Both the position numbers and the translations under genes were made by a program. From assembly GCA_963766345.1 (NCBI GenBank), contig CAVXZL010000013.1, positions 16,984 through 80,983 of the forward strand: DNA of 64,000 nucleotides. The letters are read 5' to 3'. The DNA comes from DASVFB01 sp963766345 (GTDB taxonomy: Bacteria; Actinomycetota; Thermoleophilia; Gaiellales; Gaiellaceae). Under the pieces are notes generated by a model. It saw nothing but the letters and a program-made list of their open reading frames with translations, was not told the origin of the DNA and ran no database searches. Below are positions 19,095 through 31,268 of this stretch, in pieces (position 1 is the stretch's first letter; every line of letters starts with the position of its first letter).

Positions 19095-19728
19095 ACGGCG
19101 GGTACTCGTCGCGCATCAGCGCGACGTAGGCGCCGACGCGGAAGCCCCAGCGGACCATGCCGATGACGAAGCGGTAGATCTCGGGCGGGTACACGCGCCG
19201 GAACGCGTAGACGACGATCCCGACGAGCGTCAGGAGCCCGACGAGGCCCGGCGCCCACACGAAGGCGAAATGCCAGCCGCCCATGAAGAGGGCGACGATG
19301 CACAACTGCGGGATCGCGAACAGCCACTTGACGAACGGCTTCCACCGCGAGAGCTCCTCCGGGTACTCGACGTCGAGCGTCGCCGGGTAGTCCGGCTCCG
19401 GTCCGAGCGAGAACGGCGGGTAGCGGTCCGTGCCGAGACCCGTGTCGGCGTAGTACGCGACGCGCCACGTCCAGCGCATCACGCCCAGGTTGAAGGAGAA
19501 CATGCCGCGTGGATAGCGGCCGGTGAACACGATCGCGAAGAATGCGCCGATCGTGACCACCACGAACGCGATCCAGAGGAACAACAGCACCACGTAGTGC
19601 GGGATCGCGAGGATCCACTTGACCAGCCACTTCCAGCGGCTGAGCGGCTCGTCGAGCCGCGCGTCGAGCGTCGCCGGGTACGAATCCGCGAACGTCGCCA
19701 CGGTGACCGGCGGTACGGCTGCAGACAT
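19078..19728 (-). CDS. DUF4389 membrane protein with two tandem repeats
   Basis: A 216-residue membrane protein made of two similar halves. Each begins YPATLD, continues with LSRWK-VKW-AIP and a hydrophobic helix (HYVVLLFLWIAFVVVTIGAFFAI in the first), and ends in an amphipathic MRWTWRV/VRWGFRV segment followed by DxYPPF. This is the DUF4389 family, common in actinobacteria with no known function. A strong Shine-Dalgarno sequence (GGGAGG) lies 6 nt before the ATG, unlike many neighbours. Confidence 0.85.
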   Translation of the reverse strand: MSAAVPPVTVATFADSYPATLDARLDEPLSRWKWLVKWILAIPHYVVLLFLWIAFVVVTIGAFFAIVFTGRYPRGMFSFNLGVMRWTWRVAYYADTGLGTDRYPPFSLGPEPDYPATLDVEYPEELSRWKPFVKWLFAIPQLCIVALFMGGWHFAFVWAPGLVGLLTLVGIVVYAFRRVYPPEIYRFVIGMVRWGFRVGAYVALMRDEYPPFRLEP

Positions 19729-19752
19729 CGGAACCTCCCTTTGTCGCCGCAG

Positions 19753-22700
19753 TCAGCGTGCCGCGTCGGGGACGTCCGCCGCATCCGGGCGAACGCCGAT
19801 TCCACCGTCGTGGAAATACGCCCTCGCCCGTTCGGCCTCCCGCACCGAGTGGAGCGACTCGAACACCGGGAGCGCCGCGGCGAGCTCGCGTTGCGCGAGG
19901 CGGGCGTCGCTCTCGAGCAGCGCCTCTCCCAGCAGCAGGCGCGAGAACGCTTCCTCCCAGCGCGCCTCGAGCTTCGCGAAGCCTGCGGCCGAGCGCTCGA
20001 GCAGCGCCGCGGCACGCTCGACGTCGCCGGACGCTGCGGCGGCGCGGCCCTCGAGCCGGTCGACGAAGAGCGGCAGCGATTCGAGCTCGCCCCAGGCGGC
20101 CTCCTCGCGTGCGGCCGCGGCGAGCGCCGCCGCGTCTCCCCAGTCGGCGCGGGCGGCCGCGATCTCGCACAGCGCCTCGAGCGTCAGCCCGGCGCTGCCG
20201 CTCCGGTGCTCGAGCGGAATGACGGCGACGGCCTCGTCGAAGCGGCCACGATGGGCGAGCGCGCGCGCAAGCGGAGGAAACTGCAGCGAGCCGACAGACC
20301 GCGTGGCGTCGGCCCCCACACGCTCCAGGGTCGCGAGCGACAGATCGATGTACCGCCGCGCGGCTGCGTCGTCGCCGCGCAACTCGTGACAGAAGGCGGC
20401 GTACGTGTACGCGCGGATCGTGAAGCCGGCGGGGAGCTCGCGGGCGTCGAGCCCGGCGACGCGCTCGAGCTCCGCCTGATCCGCGAGTGCACCGATCCAG
20501 TCGCCGAGCATGAAGCGCGCCGCCACCCGCCACGTGAGCCCGTGGAGGTACGCGCCCGCGTCGACCTCGCGCGACCGCTCGATGCCGGGCGTCGCGCTCG
20601 TCTCGGCGTCGCGGTACAGACCGAGGTGGTGAGCGCTCCACGCTGCCATCGCGTACGTGTCGCCGATCTCCTTGACGTCTCGCAGCTCCGGCACGAGCTC
20701 CTTGCGTGTCGCGATGACGCGGCGCATCTCGCCGTACCGCCCGCTATACATCGCTCGCGCGGCGGCGAGGTCGAATGCGGCGGAGCGAATGTCCGGGTCC
20801 CCCGCGGCCTCTGCCGCCGCCACCGCCTCGTCGACGGCGCGGTCCGCGACCTCGTCCACTTGATTCTCGCGCTGGAGGATCAGGAAGCCCTCGTCCACGA
20901 GTAGCTGTGCGCGCTCGCGACTCTGCGCCGGCGCGGCGCGCAGGCCGGCGACGATCAGGCGGCGGACCTCGGCGATCGACGGGAGCTCGGCCATCGTGCC
21001 GACCCAGCGCGAGCCGAACTGCGCCGCCTTGCCGGCAAGGCGCGAGAAGTTCGGGTCGGACTCCGAGAGCTCGGCCAGCCCCTCGGAGTACGCGCGCCAC
21101 GCGGCGTCGCCCACGTGGTAATGGGCGTCGGCGAGCGCCTCGAGCGCCTCCACCCGCTCTGCGCCGGGGCTCGAGAGGTCGACGGCCTGCCGCGCCAGGC
21201 GCTCGCCGTGCTCCGTCGCGAAGCGGCGATGGGCGTTCGCCGCCGCGTCCAGGAGACGAGCTCGCGCCTTGCACCGCAGCTCGTCCGTGCCGAGATAAAC
21301 GAACGCCGCGTGATAGTGGTGCGCGAGCTGCTCGCTGAGGTCGGTCGCGCGAGTGCCGCTCGTCCGCTCGAGCCACACGGCCGCCTCGACGTGCGCGCGC
21401 CCGCGCTCGCGGCGCGGCAGGCTCTCGTACGCGACGTCGCGGATGAGGACGTGCTTGAAGACGAACTCCCGCTGACCCGCGATGGACGACGAGATCCGCT
21501 CGAGCACGAACTCGCGGCGGCGCAGCGTCCCGAGCACCACATCGAGCTCGCCGTTCGACCCGGCCACCGCCTCGACCGCGCCGTCCCAGAAGAACCGCCC
21601 GATCACGGCGGCGCGCTGGGCGACGCGCTTCTCGTCGGGCGAGAGCAGGTCGAGGCGGGCGAGGATCACGGCCTGCACGCTGTCGGGCAGGTCGACGGCT
21701 CGGATCTCCTCGCGCGCCGACCAGCGGCCGCCGTCGTGCACGAGCAGGCCCTCGTCGATCAGGTGGCGGATGATCTCCTCGAGGAAGAACGGGTTTCCCT
21801 CCGAGCGCGCAAGGATGCCGCGCCGGGTGACCTCGGGCAGCGAATCGACCTCGAGCAGCAGCGAGACGAGCCTCGAGCTCTCCTCGGCGCTGAGCGCGTC
21901 GAGCGGGAGGGAGCTGAAGTTGCGACGGCCGCCTCCCCAGTCCGGCCTTTCGCGGAGCAGATCGGGACGCGACGTGCAGACGAACAGGATCTGGCCCTCG
22001 AGGCGGTCCGCGAGCTCGTCGAGGATGTCGAGCATCTGCGGGTCGGCCCAGTGTAGGTCCTCGATCACGGCGACGACAGGCGCGCGGCGGGCGAGCGAGG
22101 CGAGCAGTGCGCGCCACGCGCTGACGAGCTCGCGCTGCCGCTCGCGCGGGTCGAGCGTGCGCATGGCCTCGTGCTCGACGTTCAACGTCGAAGCGAGCGC
22201 GGCGGCCGTCCGCTCGGTCGTGACGTCGGCGTCGACCTCGCTGTCGACGAGCTGAGCGACCTTCTCGAGTGCCGTCTCGGCGCCGTCGGAATCGAAGACG
22301 CCGGCCCTCGCCTCGAGCATGTCGGCGAGCGGCAGCAGCGTCGTCCCCTGACCCGACGGCAGGCAGCGGCCGAGCAGCACGGTCACGTCGTCGTCGACGT
22401 CGCCGAGCAGCTCACGGACGAGCCGGCTCTTGCCGATGCCCGCGTCTCCGAGCAGCGTGACGAGCGCCGGCCGGCCGTCGGCGGACACGCGGTCGAGCTC
22501 GGTGCGCAGGAAGTCGAGCTCGCGGTCGCGGCCGACGAGGGGCGCCGTCAGTCCCGGTACGCCGCGCTCCTCGACCGTCTCGCGCTCGCCGAGGACGATC
22601 CACGCGCCGACGGGCTCGGACTTGCCTTTGAGCCCGAGCGGCTCCTCGACCTCGCGGAGGGCGAAGTGCGAGCGCACGGCCCGTGCGGTGCGCTCGCCGA

Positions 22701-23226
22701 CGACGATCGTTCCGGGCTCCGCGACCTGCTGCAGCCGCGCGGCGACGTTGACCGAGTCGCCGGTCACGAGCAGCTCGCGCGCGGCCGCGCCGGAGGCGAC
22801 GACATCGCCCGTCTCGAGGCCGATGCGGATCTCGAGCTGCTCGCCGGGGACGCGCGACGCGTTCCAGCCGCGCAGACGGTCGAGCATCCGCCGCGCCGCG
22901 CGCACTGCGCGCACGGGATCGTCCTCGTGCGCGGCCGGCACACCGAAGACCGCCATGATCGCGTCGCCGACGAACTTCTCGAGCGTGCCGCCCTCGGCGC
23001 GGATCTCCCCGGCCATCGCATCGAAGTACGAGGTCATCACCGCACGCACGTCCTCGGGATGCGATGCCTCCGCGCGGGCCGTCGAGCCGACGACGTCCGC
23101 GAAGAGGACGGTGACGAGCTTGAGCATGTCGTCGGGCGCGCGCGTGTCGGTCAGCGCCGCGCCGCACGCGGGGCAGAAGCGCGCGCCGGCAGGGACGTCA
23201 CTCCCGCATGACGGGCACGCCTGCAT
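19753..23226 (-). CDS. Class III nucleotide cyclase / AAA ATPase / TPR regulator with zinc ribbon
   Basis: Large cytoplasmic sensor-type protein, 1157 residues. Order of domains: zinc ribbon (ACPSCGSDVPAGARFCPACG); class III cyclase domain (about 38-215) with metal-binding Asp in LFADVVGSTAR and KFVGDAIMAVFGVPAAHEDD; AAA/STAND ATPase with Walker A LGDAGIGKSRLVREL and Walker B VVAVIEDLHWAD; then a long TPR-like helical region. This architecture is common in actinobacteria; cyclase activity is plausible but unproven. I start at the ATG at 23226 because a TATCCT hexamer lies 7 nt upstream, although a GTG at 23232 is also in frame. A second protein of this class lies at 51-54 kb. Confidence 0.88.
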   Translation of the reverse strand: MQACPSCGSDVPAGARFCPACGAALTDTRAPDDMLKLVTVLFADVVGSTARAEASHPEDVRAVMTSYFDAMAGEIRAEGGTLEKFVGDAIMAVFGVPAAHEDDPVRAVRAARRMLDRLRGWNASRVPGEQLEIRIGLETGDVVASGAAARELLVTGDSVNVAARLQQVAEPGTIVVGERTARAVRSHFALREVEEPLGLKGKSEPVGAWIVLGERETVEERGVPGLTAPLVGRDRELDFLRTELDRVSADGRPALVTLLGDAGIGKSRLVRELLGDVDDDVTVLLGRCLPSGQGTTLLPLADMLEARAGVFDSDGAETALEKVAQLVDSEVDADVTTERTAAALASTLNVEHEAMRTLDPRERQRELVSAWRALLASLARRAPVVAVIEDLHWADPQMLDILDELADRLEGQILFVCTSRPDLLRERPDWGGGRRNFSSLPLDALSAEESSRLVSLLLEVDSLPEVTRRGILARSEGNPFFLEEIIRHLIDEGLLVHDGGRWSAREEIRAVDLPDSVQAVILARLDLLSPDEKRVAQRAAVIGRFFWDGAVEAVAGSNGELDVVLGTLRRREFVLERISSSIAGQREFVFKHVLIRDVAYESLPRRERGRAHVEAAVWLERTSGTRATDLSEQLAHHYHAAFVYLGTDELRCKARARLLDAAANAHRRFATEHGERLARQAVDLSSPGAERVEALEALADAHYHVGDAAWRAYSEGLAELSESDPNFSRLAGKAAQFGSRWVGTMAELPSIAEVRRLIVAGLRAAPAQSRERAQLLVDEGFLILQRENQVDEVADRAVDEAVAAAEAAGDPDIRSAAFDLAAARAMYSGRYGEMRRVIATRKELVPELRDVKEIGDTYAMAAWSAHHLGLYRDAETSATPGIERSREVDAGAYLHGLTWRVAARFMLGDWIGALADQAELERVAGLDARELPAGFTIRAYTYAAFCHELRGDDAAARRYIDLSLATLERVGADATRSVGSLQFPPLARALAHRGRFDEAVAVIPLEHRSGSAGLTLEALCEIAAARADWGDAAALAAAAREEAAWGELESLPLFVDRLEGRAAAASGDVERAAALLERSAAGFAKLEARWEEAFSRLLLGEALLESDARLAQRELAAALPVFESLHSVREAERARAYFHDGGIGVRPDAADVPDAAR

Positions 23227-23233
23227 GACCACG

Positions 23234-23239
23234 AGGATA
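23234..23239 (-). promoter_or_regulatory. Probable -10 box of the cyclase/AAA gene
   Basis: TATCCT on the minus strand, 7 nt before the ATG at 23226; it decides between that ATG and the GTG at 23232, which would sit only one base from the box. Confidence 0.4.
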
Positions 23240-23244
23240 GAGAG

Positions 23245-25126
23245 CTAGGCGGGCGCGAACCAGACGACGCCCAGCGGCGGCAGCGTGACCTCTGCCGAGA
23301 ACGGCTGGTCGTGCCACGGCGTCGCGTCGGCGTCGACCCGGCCGAGGTTGCCGACGTCGGAGCCGCCGTAGTGCGCCGCGTCGGTGTTCACGACCTCGCG
23401 CCAGCCGCCGCCGAGCGGCAGGCCGAGCCGGTAGCCGTAGCGCGGCACCGGCGAGAGGTTGCAGATGCAGACGAGCGGCCGCTGTCTCGTCCTTGCCGAT
23501 GCGCATGAAGGCGAGCACGTTCGCGCCGGCGTCGTTCGGCTCGATCCAGCGGAAGCCCGTCGCCTCGAAGTCGTCCTCCCACAGCGCCGGCGTGTCGACG
23601 TAAACGCGGTTCAGGTCGCGCACGAGCGACTGGACGCCCTGATGGTCGCGATCCTCGAGCAGGTGCCAGTCGAGCGACGCTTCGGCGTTCCACTCGCGCC
23701 ACTGCGCGAGCTCGGCGCCCATGAAGACGAGGTTCTTGCCCGGGTGCGCCCACAGGTAGCCGTAGAGCGCGCGCAGGTTCGCGAGCTTCTGCCAGCGGTC
23801 GCCGGGCATCTTCTCGACGAGCGAGCCCTTGCCGTGCACGACCTCGTCGTGCGAGAGCGGGAGGATGAAGTTCTCGCTGAATGCGTACACGAGCGAGAAC
23901 GTGAGCTGGTGATGGTGGTAGCGGCGGTGGATCGACTCGTGCGCGAAGTAGTCGAGCGTGTCGTGCATCCAGCCCATGTTCCACTTGAAGCCGAAGCCGA
24001 GGCCGCCGAGGTAGACCGGCCGCGAGACGCCCGGCCACGCGGTCGACTCCTCAGCTGCCGAGATCGCTCCGGGCTCGCGTCCGTGCACGACCTCGTTCAT
24101 CTGCTGCAGGAACGCGACGGCGTCGAGGTCCTCGCGGCCGCCGAACTCGTTCGGCACCCACTCGCCTTCCTTGCGCGAGTAGTCGAGGTAGAGCATCGAC
24201 GCGACCGCGTCGACGCGAAGGCCGTCGGCGTGGAACTCCTTCAGCCAGTAGAGCGCGTTCGAGAGCAGGAAGTTCCGGACCTCGTTGCGCCCGTAGTTGA
24301 AGACGAGCGTCCCCCAGTCCGGATGCGCGCCGCGGCGAGGGTCCTCGTGCTCGTAGAGCGCCGTGCCGTCGAAGCGCGCGAGCGCCCAGTCGTCGCGCGG
24401 GAAGTGCGCAGGCACCCAGTCGAGGATCACGCCGATCTCCTGCCGGTGGAGCTCGTCGACGAACGCGCGGAAGTCGTCGGGATCGCCGAAGCGCGCGGTC
24501 GGCGCGAAGTAGCCGGTGACCTGGTAGCCCCACGAGCCGCTGTACGGGTGCTCCATCACCGGCAGCAGCTCCACGTGCGTGAAGCCGAGATCCTTCACGT
24601 AGGCGCCGAGCTGCTCCGCGAGGTCCCGGTACGAGAGCGGCTGGTTGTCGTGCGTGCGCCGCCACGAGCCGAGGTGCACCTCGTAGATCGACATCGGCTG
24701 CGTGTACGGCGCCGACTCGCGCCGGCGCGCGAGCCAGGCGTCGTCGCCCCACTCGAAGCGCGTCCGGAAGATGCGCGAGGCGTTGCCGGGCGGCACCTCC
24801 GCCGCGAACGCGTACGGGTCGGACTTCAGCTGCAGGTGCCCGTCTCGTGTCGTGATCTCGTAGCGGTAGAGGGCGCCCTCGGGCGCGTCGACGCAGACGG
24901 TCTCCCAGATGCCGGACGACCCGCGCTGCTCCATCGGGCTCACCCGGCCGTCCCAGCTGTTCCACTCGCCGACGACCGAGACCTTCGCCGCGTTCGGCGC
25001 CCAGACCGCGAACGAGACGCCGTCGTCGCCGACGTGCGCGCCGAGCTTCTCGTAGAGCTGCTCGTGGCGCCCCTCGCCCGCGAGGTAGAGGTCGATGTCG
25101 CCGAGTCTCGTGCCGCTGCTGCTCAT
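23245..25126 (-). CDS. glgB: 1,4-alpha-glucan branching enzyme (one frameshift near the 3' end)
   Basis: Introduces alpha-1,6 branches into the glucan made by GlgE. An N-terminal CBM48 region (VSFAVWAPNAAKVSVVGEWN) precedes the GH13 barrel: VELLPVMEHPYSGSWGYQ, nucleophile in HADGLRVDAVASMLYLDYSR, Glu in SAAEESTAWPGVSRP and Asp in LPLSHDEVVHGKGSL. One extra base near 23483, after FMRIGKDET, shifts the frame; the true end (RPLVCICNLSPVPRYGYRLG to VVWFAPA) follows in the next frame. Corrected length is about 626 residues, slightly short for GlgB. The ATG at 25126 overlaps the mak stop as ATGA. Confidence 0.94.
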
Positions 25127-26429
25127 GCGGTCGCGGCGGCCTCGAGCATCCGCAGGATGCCGGCGACCGGGATGTGGATCCACTCGGGCCGGTTGTTCAG
25201 CTCGTAGCGCAGCTCGTACACCGCCTTCTCGAGCTCGAACACCGTGAGCAGCCGCCTGAACGCGGCGTCCCCCGCCGGCATGAGGCTCGCGTCCACGGTC
25301 TCGTTGTAGCCCTTGAGGAACTCCTCGCGCGCCCGCCCCTCCCAGCCCGCGGGCGCGGCCGAGCCGCGGAGGATCTCGACCGCGGAGACGGCGTAGGCGA
25401 ACGAGCGCAGCATCCCGGCCACGTCGCGAAGCGGCGAGCGCTTGCGCCGGCGCTCTGCGAGCGAGCGCGCGGGCTCGCCCTCGAAGTCGATCAACGCCCA
25501 GTCGTCGCGGTCGGGAGCCCACAGCGTCTGGCCGAGGTGCAGGTCGCCGTGCGTGCGGATCTGCTTGCCGAAGGAGCCCGCGTGCGAGAGCGCCGCGAGC
25601 GACTCGCGCACCTCCTCCCCGCGTCCGCGAATCGGGTCGAGCGCCTCGATCTCCTGGGGCAGCTCGACGAAGATGCGTCCGATCTCCTCGTCGACGGTCG
25701 CGGTCAGGAGCGCGAGGCTCTCCGCACTCGGGTCCTCCGAGCAGAACGTCGGATCGCTCGGGTCGGAGCCGAGCACCGCGTGCATCGACCCGGTCACCTG
25801 GCCGAGTCGCCGCAGGCGCGCGAGGAATCGCTCCGGCTCGGTCTCGAGCTCGTCGAGCGCGAGATCCCAGCCGTCCACGGCACCGCGCACGTACTGCTGC
25901 AGCACTCCGAGCGTCGCGTCGAGCGGCTGGCCGACGTACGCGTACCAGCCGCCGAGCTGCGCGATGTTCTCGAAGCCGCGCTCCGTGAGGAAGCGCAACA
26001 TCTCGAGCTCCGGGTTCACGCCCGGCTCCATGCGGCGGAAGACCTTGAGGATCAGCTCCTCGTCGAAGACGATCGACGTGTTCGACTGCTCGCTCGTGAT
26101 CAGCCGCGCCGTCGTCAGCTCGGTCCCGAGCGACGCGAAGCCCTCGACGGCCCGGAACTCGAGGATGCCCTCGCCGCCGCGGACCATCGTGCCCGCGCGC
26201 ATCATGTGCACGAGCTCGCGGGTGTGGCGCGGGTCGGCCAGCGCGTCGAGCTCCTTGCCGCTCGTCAGCAGCTGGTACGTCTCGTGCGTTCCGGTGTCGA
26301 AGCCGATCTCCACGAGCTCGACGTTCAGCTCCGGATCGCCCTCGTGCAGCGAGGCGCGATCGAGCACGCGCGCGTGCACGACCTCGCGCGTCTTCGACGC
26401 GAACCATCGCCGCGAGGTGACGAACTCGA

Positions 26430-26433
<4 letters not shown>
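25123..26433 (-). CDS. mak: Maltokinase
   Basis: Phosphorylates maltose to maltose-1-phosphate, the substrate of GlgE. The 436-residue kinase-like protein has the N-terminal cap motif RRWFASKTREV, GVLQQYVRGAVDGWDLAL, the catalytic loop RTHGDLHLGQTLW and the metal-binding IDFEGEPARSLAERRRKRSPLRDVAGMLRSF. It lies between treS and glgB, the order known in Streptomyces (glgE-treS-pep2-glgB). The likely start is a CTG at 26433, whose CTGA overlaps the treS stop; no ATG, GTG or TTG lies upstream of the conserved cap motif. Confidence 0.92.
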
Positions 26434-28077
<1,644 letters not shown>

Positions 28078-28085
<8 letters not shown>

Positions 28086-28164
28086 GGCTCTCCGGGATCG
28101 GCTGTGGACGAACTGTCACATGCCCGTCACGGTGGCAGCCACCAGACATGCCCGGATCAGACAT
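28078..28164 (-). CDS. Possible 28-codon ORF in second repeat unit
   Basis: Paralogue of the preceding ORF (MSDPGMSGGCHRDGHVTVRP plus eight residues). It starts 8 nt inside the previous ORF's end and stops 8 nt inside the start of treS (ATGTCTGA), so ribosomes could in principle pass from glgE to treS by three identical overlaps. Coding status is doubtful. Confidence 0.2.
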
Positions 28165-28243
28165 AGCTCTTCACGATCCGCTGTGCACGAATTGTCACGT
28201 GCCCGTCACGGTGGCAGCCACCAGACATGGCCGTATCAGACAT
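28079..28243. repeat. 79-bp tandem duplication between glgE and treS
   Basis: Two units of 79 bp (28086-28164 and 28165-28243, plus a partial start at 28079-28085) are about 87% identical. Each contains CATGTCTG twice, a perfect inverted repeat GGTGGC-T-GCCACC, and the block CCGTGACGGGCA. The glgE stop and the treS start both fall in the CAGACAT boundary sequence, which occurs three times at exact 79-bp intervals. Confidence 0.8.
28157..28243 (-). CDS. Possible 28-codon ORF in first repeat unit
   Basis: ATG overlaps the glgE stop by 8 nt (ATGTCTGA) and the ORF ends in the next unit. It would encode MSDTAMSGGCHRDGHVTIRA plus eight more residues. Most differences from the second copy change the amino acid, so there is no sign of protein-level selection. 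It may be only an effect of the repeat; coupling of translation from glgE towards treS is an alternative role. Confidence 0.2.
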   Translation of the reverse strand: MSDTAMSGGCHRDGHVTIRAQRIVKSYV

Positions 28244-30040
28244 GCGTCTCGAGCTTGAAGATGTGCGCCTGGCCCGGGTCGAGGCGGACGTAGTTGCGGC
28301 CGATCGTCCACCGGTAGCGCTCGCCGCCGAGGAGGTCGCGGGCGAAGAACGTCGGCGGTAGCCCGAGCGCGGCGGGGATGATCGCGAGGCCGTCGTGCGG
28401 CGCGGTCGGGTCGACGTTCACCACCACGACGAGATCGTCTTTCACGTAGCCGACGATCAGCGGCTGCTCCGTCTCGAGCCAGCGGAGGTTGTCCACCCGC
28501 TGCAGCGCCGGCTCCGCACGGCGGATCTCGTTCAGCCGCTGCACGAGCGGGAGCAACGGCCCGTCGAGCTTCCGCTGCTTCGCCTCGTACTTCTCCGAGT
28601 CGAGGTACTCCTCCGAGCCCTCGCGCACCGGCACGTTCTCGAAGTTCTCGTAGCCGGAGTAGATCCCGTACGCCGGCGAGAGCGTCGCCGCGAGCACGAG
28701 CCTCGCCTCGAACGCCGGCGGCCCGCCGAGCTGCAGATATTCGTGGAGGATGTCGGGCGTGTTCGCGAAGAAGTTCGGCCGGTAGTACTCGTTCCAGTCG
28801 AGGATCTGCCCCATCAGCTCCTCGAGCTCGGGCTTCGTGTTCTTCCATGTGAAGTACGTGTACGACTGGGAGAACCCGGCCTTCGCGAGCGTCGTCATCA
28901 TCGCGGGCCGCGTGAACGCCTCCGAGAGCAGGATCAGGTTTGGCTCGACCTTGCGCACCCCGCCGATCAGCCACTCCCAGAACGGCACCGGCTTCGTGTG
29001 CGGATTGTCGACGCGGAACACGCGTACGCCGCTTCGCACCCAGTGCAGCATCACGTCGCGCAGCGCCTCCCACAGACCGCGCCAGTCCTCCGACTCGAAG
29101 TTGACGTTGTAGATGTCCTGGTACTTCTTTGGCGGGTTCTCCGCGTACTTGAGCGTGCCGTCGGGACGCCGGTGGAACCACTCGGGATGCTCCTTCAGCC
29201 ACGGATGGTCGGGTGAGCACTGGATCGCGTAGTCGAGCGCGATCTCGATCCCGAGCTCGCGCGCCCGCGCAACGAGGCGCTCGAACTCCTCCTGCGTGCC
29301 GAGGTCGGGATGGATCGCGTCGTGTCCGCCCTCCTCCGCGCCGATCGCCCACGGGCTGCCGACGTCGCCGCGCTTCGCGGTCACCGCGTTGTTGCGGCCC
29401 TTGCGGTTCGTGCGGCCGATCGGGTGGATCGGCGGGAGGTAGATCACGTCGAACCCGAGCTCTGCGAGCTGCGGCAGCACCTTCTCGACGCCCGCGAACC
29501 CTCCCCACGAGCGCGGGAACAGCTCGTACCACGCCCCGAAACGCGCGAGCGGCGGGTCGACGTCGATGCCGAACCTGACGTCGAGCTCGACCTCGTCGTG
29601 CCGGTCGTCGCTCGGCGCGGCGAGGAGCTCTTCGAGCGACTTGATCCGGCGCCGAGCAGAGCGCGGCCCTCCGACAGCTCGCCGTCGAGCTCGGTCTGCC
29701 CGCCGTCGACCTTGCGCGTCACCTCGTCCTGCCAGGACGCGATGCGGTCGACCCACGCAGCGACGGTGTACGTCCAGCGGCCCGGCCTGTCGACGGTGAA
29801 CGAGCCGCGCCACTGGTCGTTCCCGAGCGGCTCGAGCGGAGACTCGCGCCAGCGCCGCGCGCCCGGGCCGCGGTAGCGGACGACCCCGCGGAGCACGTCG
29901 TGGCCCGCGCGGAAGATCGTCGCGTGGACGACCACGTCCTCGTCGACGACCCGCTTGACCGAGAAGCGGCCGCCGTTGACCTGCGGCTCGACGTTCTGGA
30001 TCTGGATTCCGGGCGGAGGAGCTTTGCGTGCGCGCGCCAT
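28236..30040 (-). CDS. glgE: Alpha-1,4-glucan:maltose-1-phosphate maltosyltransferase (one frameshift)
   Basis: Extends alpha-glucan chains with maltosyl units from maltose-1-phosphate. The N-terminal domain (IQIQNVEPQVNGGRFSVKR, VVHATIFRAGHDVLRG) reads in one frame as far as LSEGRALL; from RRRIKSLEELLAA onward, including YELFPRSWGGFAGVEKVLP, GFDVIYLPPIHPIGRTNRKG, nucleophile in VFRVDNPHTKPVPFWEWLI and acid/base in LILLSEAFTRP, it reads in another. One missing base near 29655 accounts for this; corrected length is about 601 residues, a little short for GlgE (650-700). ATG at 30040 is the start. It heads glgE-treS-mak-glgB and is divergent from malQ. Confidence 0.94.
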
Positions 30041-30062
30041 GGGCACGAGACTTTCGCAGTTG

Positions 30063-31268
30063 ATGAGACTGAAACGCGCCAGTGGAGTTCTCCTCCATCC
30101 GACGTCGCTGCCGGGTGGCCGCCTCGGCGAAGAGGCGTATCGCTTCGTCGACTGGCTCGCGGCGGCAGGTCAATCGTGGTGGCAGGTGCTCCCGCTCGGC
30201 CCTCCCGACACCGACCGCTCGCCCTACAACGCGGCGTCGGCGTTCGCCGGATCGCCGCAGCTGCTCGCCGAGCCACGCGCTCGAGTGACGGCGGCCGACG
30301 TCGAGGACTTCGTCGCCCGGCACCCGTTCTGGAGCGGCGACTGGGCAGCCTTCGCCGGCAAGGATGCGCTCGCCGACCAGGTTCGCTTCGACCGCGAGTG
30401 GAGTGCGCTGCGGCGGTACGCACGGGATCGCGGCATCCGCATCTTCGGCGACATCCCGATCTACGTCGCGGCCGGCAGCGCCGAGCACGTCGCGCATCCC
30501 GAGCTCTTCTCACGAGGCGAGGTCGCCGGCGCGCCGCCCGACAGCTACTCGGCGACCGGGCAGCACTGGGGCAATCCCCTCTACGACTGGCGCGCGCACC
30601 GCGCGATGGACTACCGCTGGTGGACCGAGCGCCTCCGGCGGACGTTCGAGCTCGTCGACCTCGCGCGGATCGACCACTTCCGCGGCTTCGTCGCGTACTG
30701 GGCGATCCCGGAGCGGCACAGGACCGCGGCGCGCGGCCGCTGGCGTACGGGTCCGGGCGCCGAGCCGTTCGACGCGGCGCGCGCCGCGCTCGGCGACCTA
30801 CCGCTCGTCGCGGAGGATCTCGGCCTGATCACGCCCGCGGTCGTGCGCCTGCGCAAGCGGCTCGGCTTGCCCGGCATCGTCGTCCTGCAGTGGGCGTTCG
30901 GCGGCGCCCGCGGCAACCCGCACGCGATCGAGCACCACGACGAGCAGTCCGTCGTCTACACGTCGACGCACGACACCGACACCGCGCGCGGCTGGTTCGA
31001 CTCGCTGCCGAGGCGCGAGCGCGACGCGACGCCGCTCGATCCGAACGAGCCGCACTGGAGCCTGGTCGAGCTGGCGCACCTGTCGCGCGCGGCGCTGTCG
31101 ATCGTGCCGGCCCAGGACGTGCTCGGCCTCGGCAGCGCGGCGCGGATGAACACGCCCGGGCGCGCCGCGGGCAACTGGCGTTGGCGCCTGCGGCGCGGCC
31201 AGCTGACCGGTGAGCTCGCCGCGCGACTGCGGGAGTCGACGGCGCGCGGCGATAGGCTCACCACGTGA
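30063..31268 (+). CDS. malQ: 4-alpha-glucanotransferase (compact MalQ)
   Basis: GH77 amylomaltase moving maltosyl chains between glucans; it would feed maltooligosaccharides to the neighbouring trehalose and GlgE enzymes. Motifs: SGVLLHPTSLPGGRLGEEAY, LPLGPPDTDRSPYNAASAFAG, FGDIPIYVAAGSA, nucleophile in LARIDHFRGFVAYW, Glu in LVAEDLGLITP and Asp in VYTSTHDTDTARGW. At 401 residues it lacks about 90 residues of the usual 490-500, between the PQLL and DIPIYV motifs. I use the ATG at 30063 directly before MRLKRASGVL. The stop overlaps the next GTG as GTGA. Confidence 0.92.
   Translation: MRLKRASGVLLHPTSLPGGRLGEEAYRFVDWLAAAGQSWWQVLPLGPPDTDRSPYNAASAFAGSPQLLAEPRARVTAADVEDFVARHPFWSGDWAAFAGKDALADQVRFDREWSALRRYARDRGIRIFGDIPIYVAAGSAEHVAHPELFSRGEVAGAPPDSYSATGQHWGNPLYDWRAHRAMDYRWWTERLRRTFELVDLARIDHFRGFVAYWAIPERHRTAARGRWRTGPGAEPFDAARAALGDLPLVAEDLGLITPAVVRLRKRLGLPGIVVLQWAFGGARGNPHAIEHHDEQSVVYTSTHDTDTARGWFDSLPRRERDATPLDPNEPHWSLVELAHLSRAALSIVPAQDVLGLGSAARMNTPGRAAGNWRWRLRRGQLTGELAARLRESTARGDRLTT
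31253..31258 (+). promoter_or_regulatory. Possible internal -10 box before the carboxylase gene
   Basis: TAGGCT lies 6 nt before the GTG at 31265, inside the end of malQ. It may give the carboxylase subunit its own leaderless message even though the gene overlaps malQ by 4 nt. Confidence 0.35.
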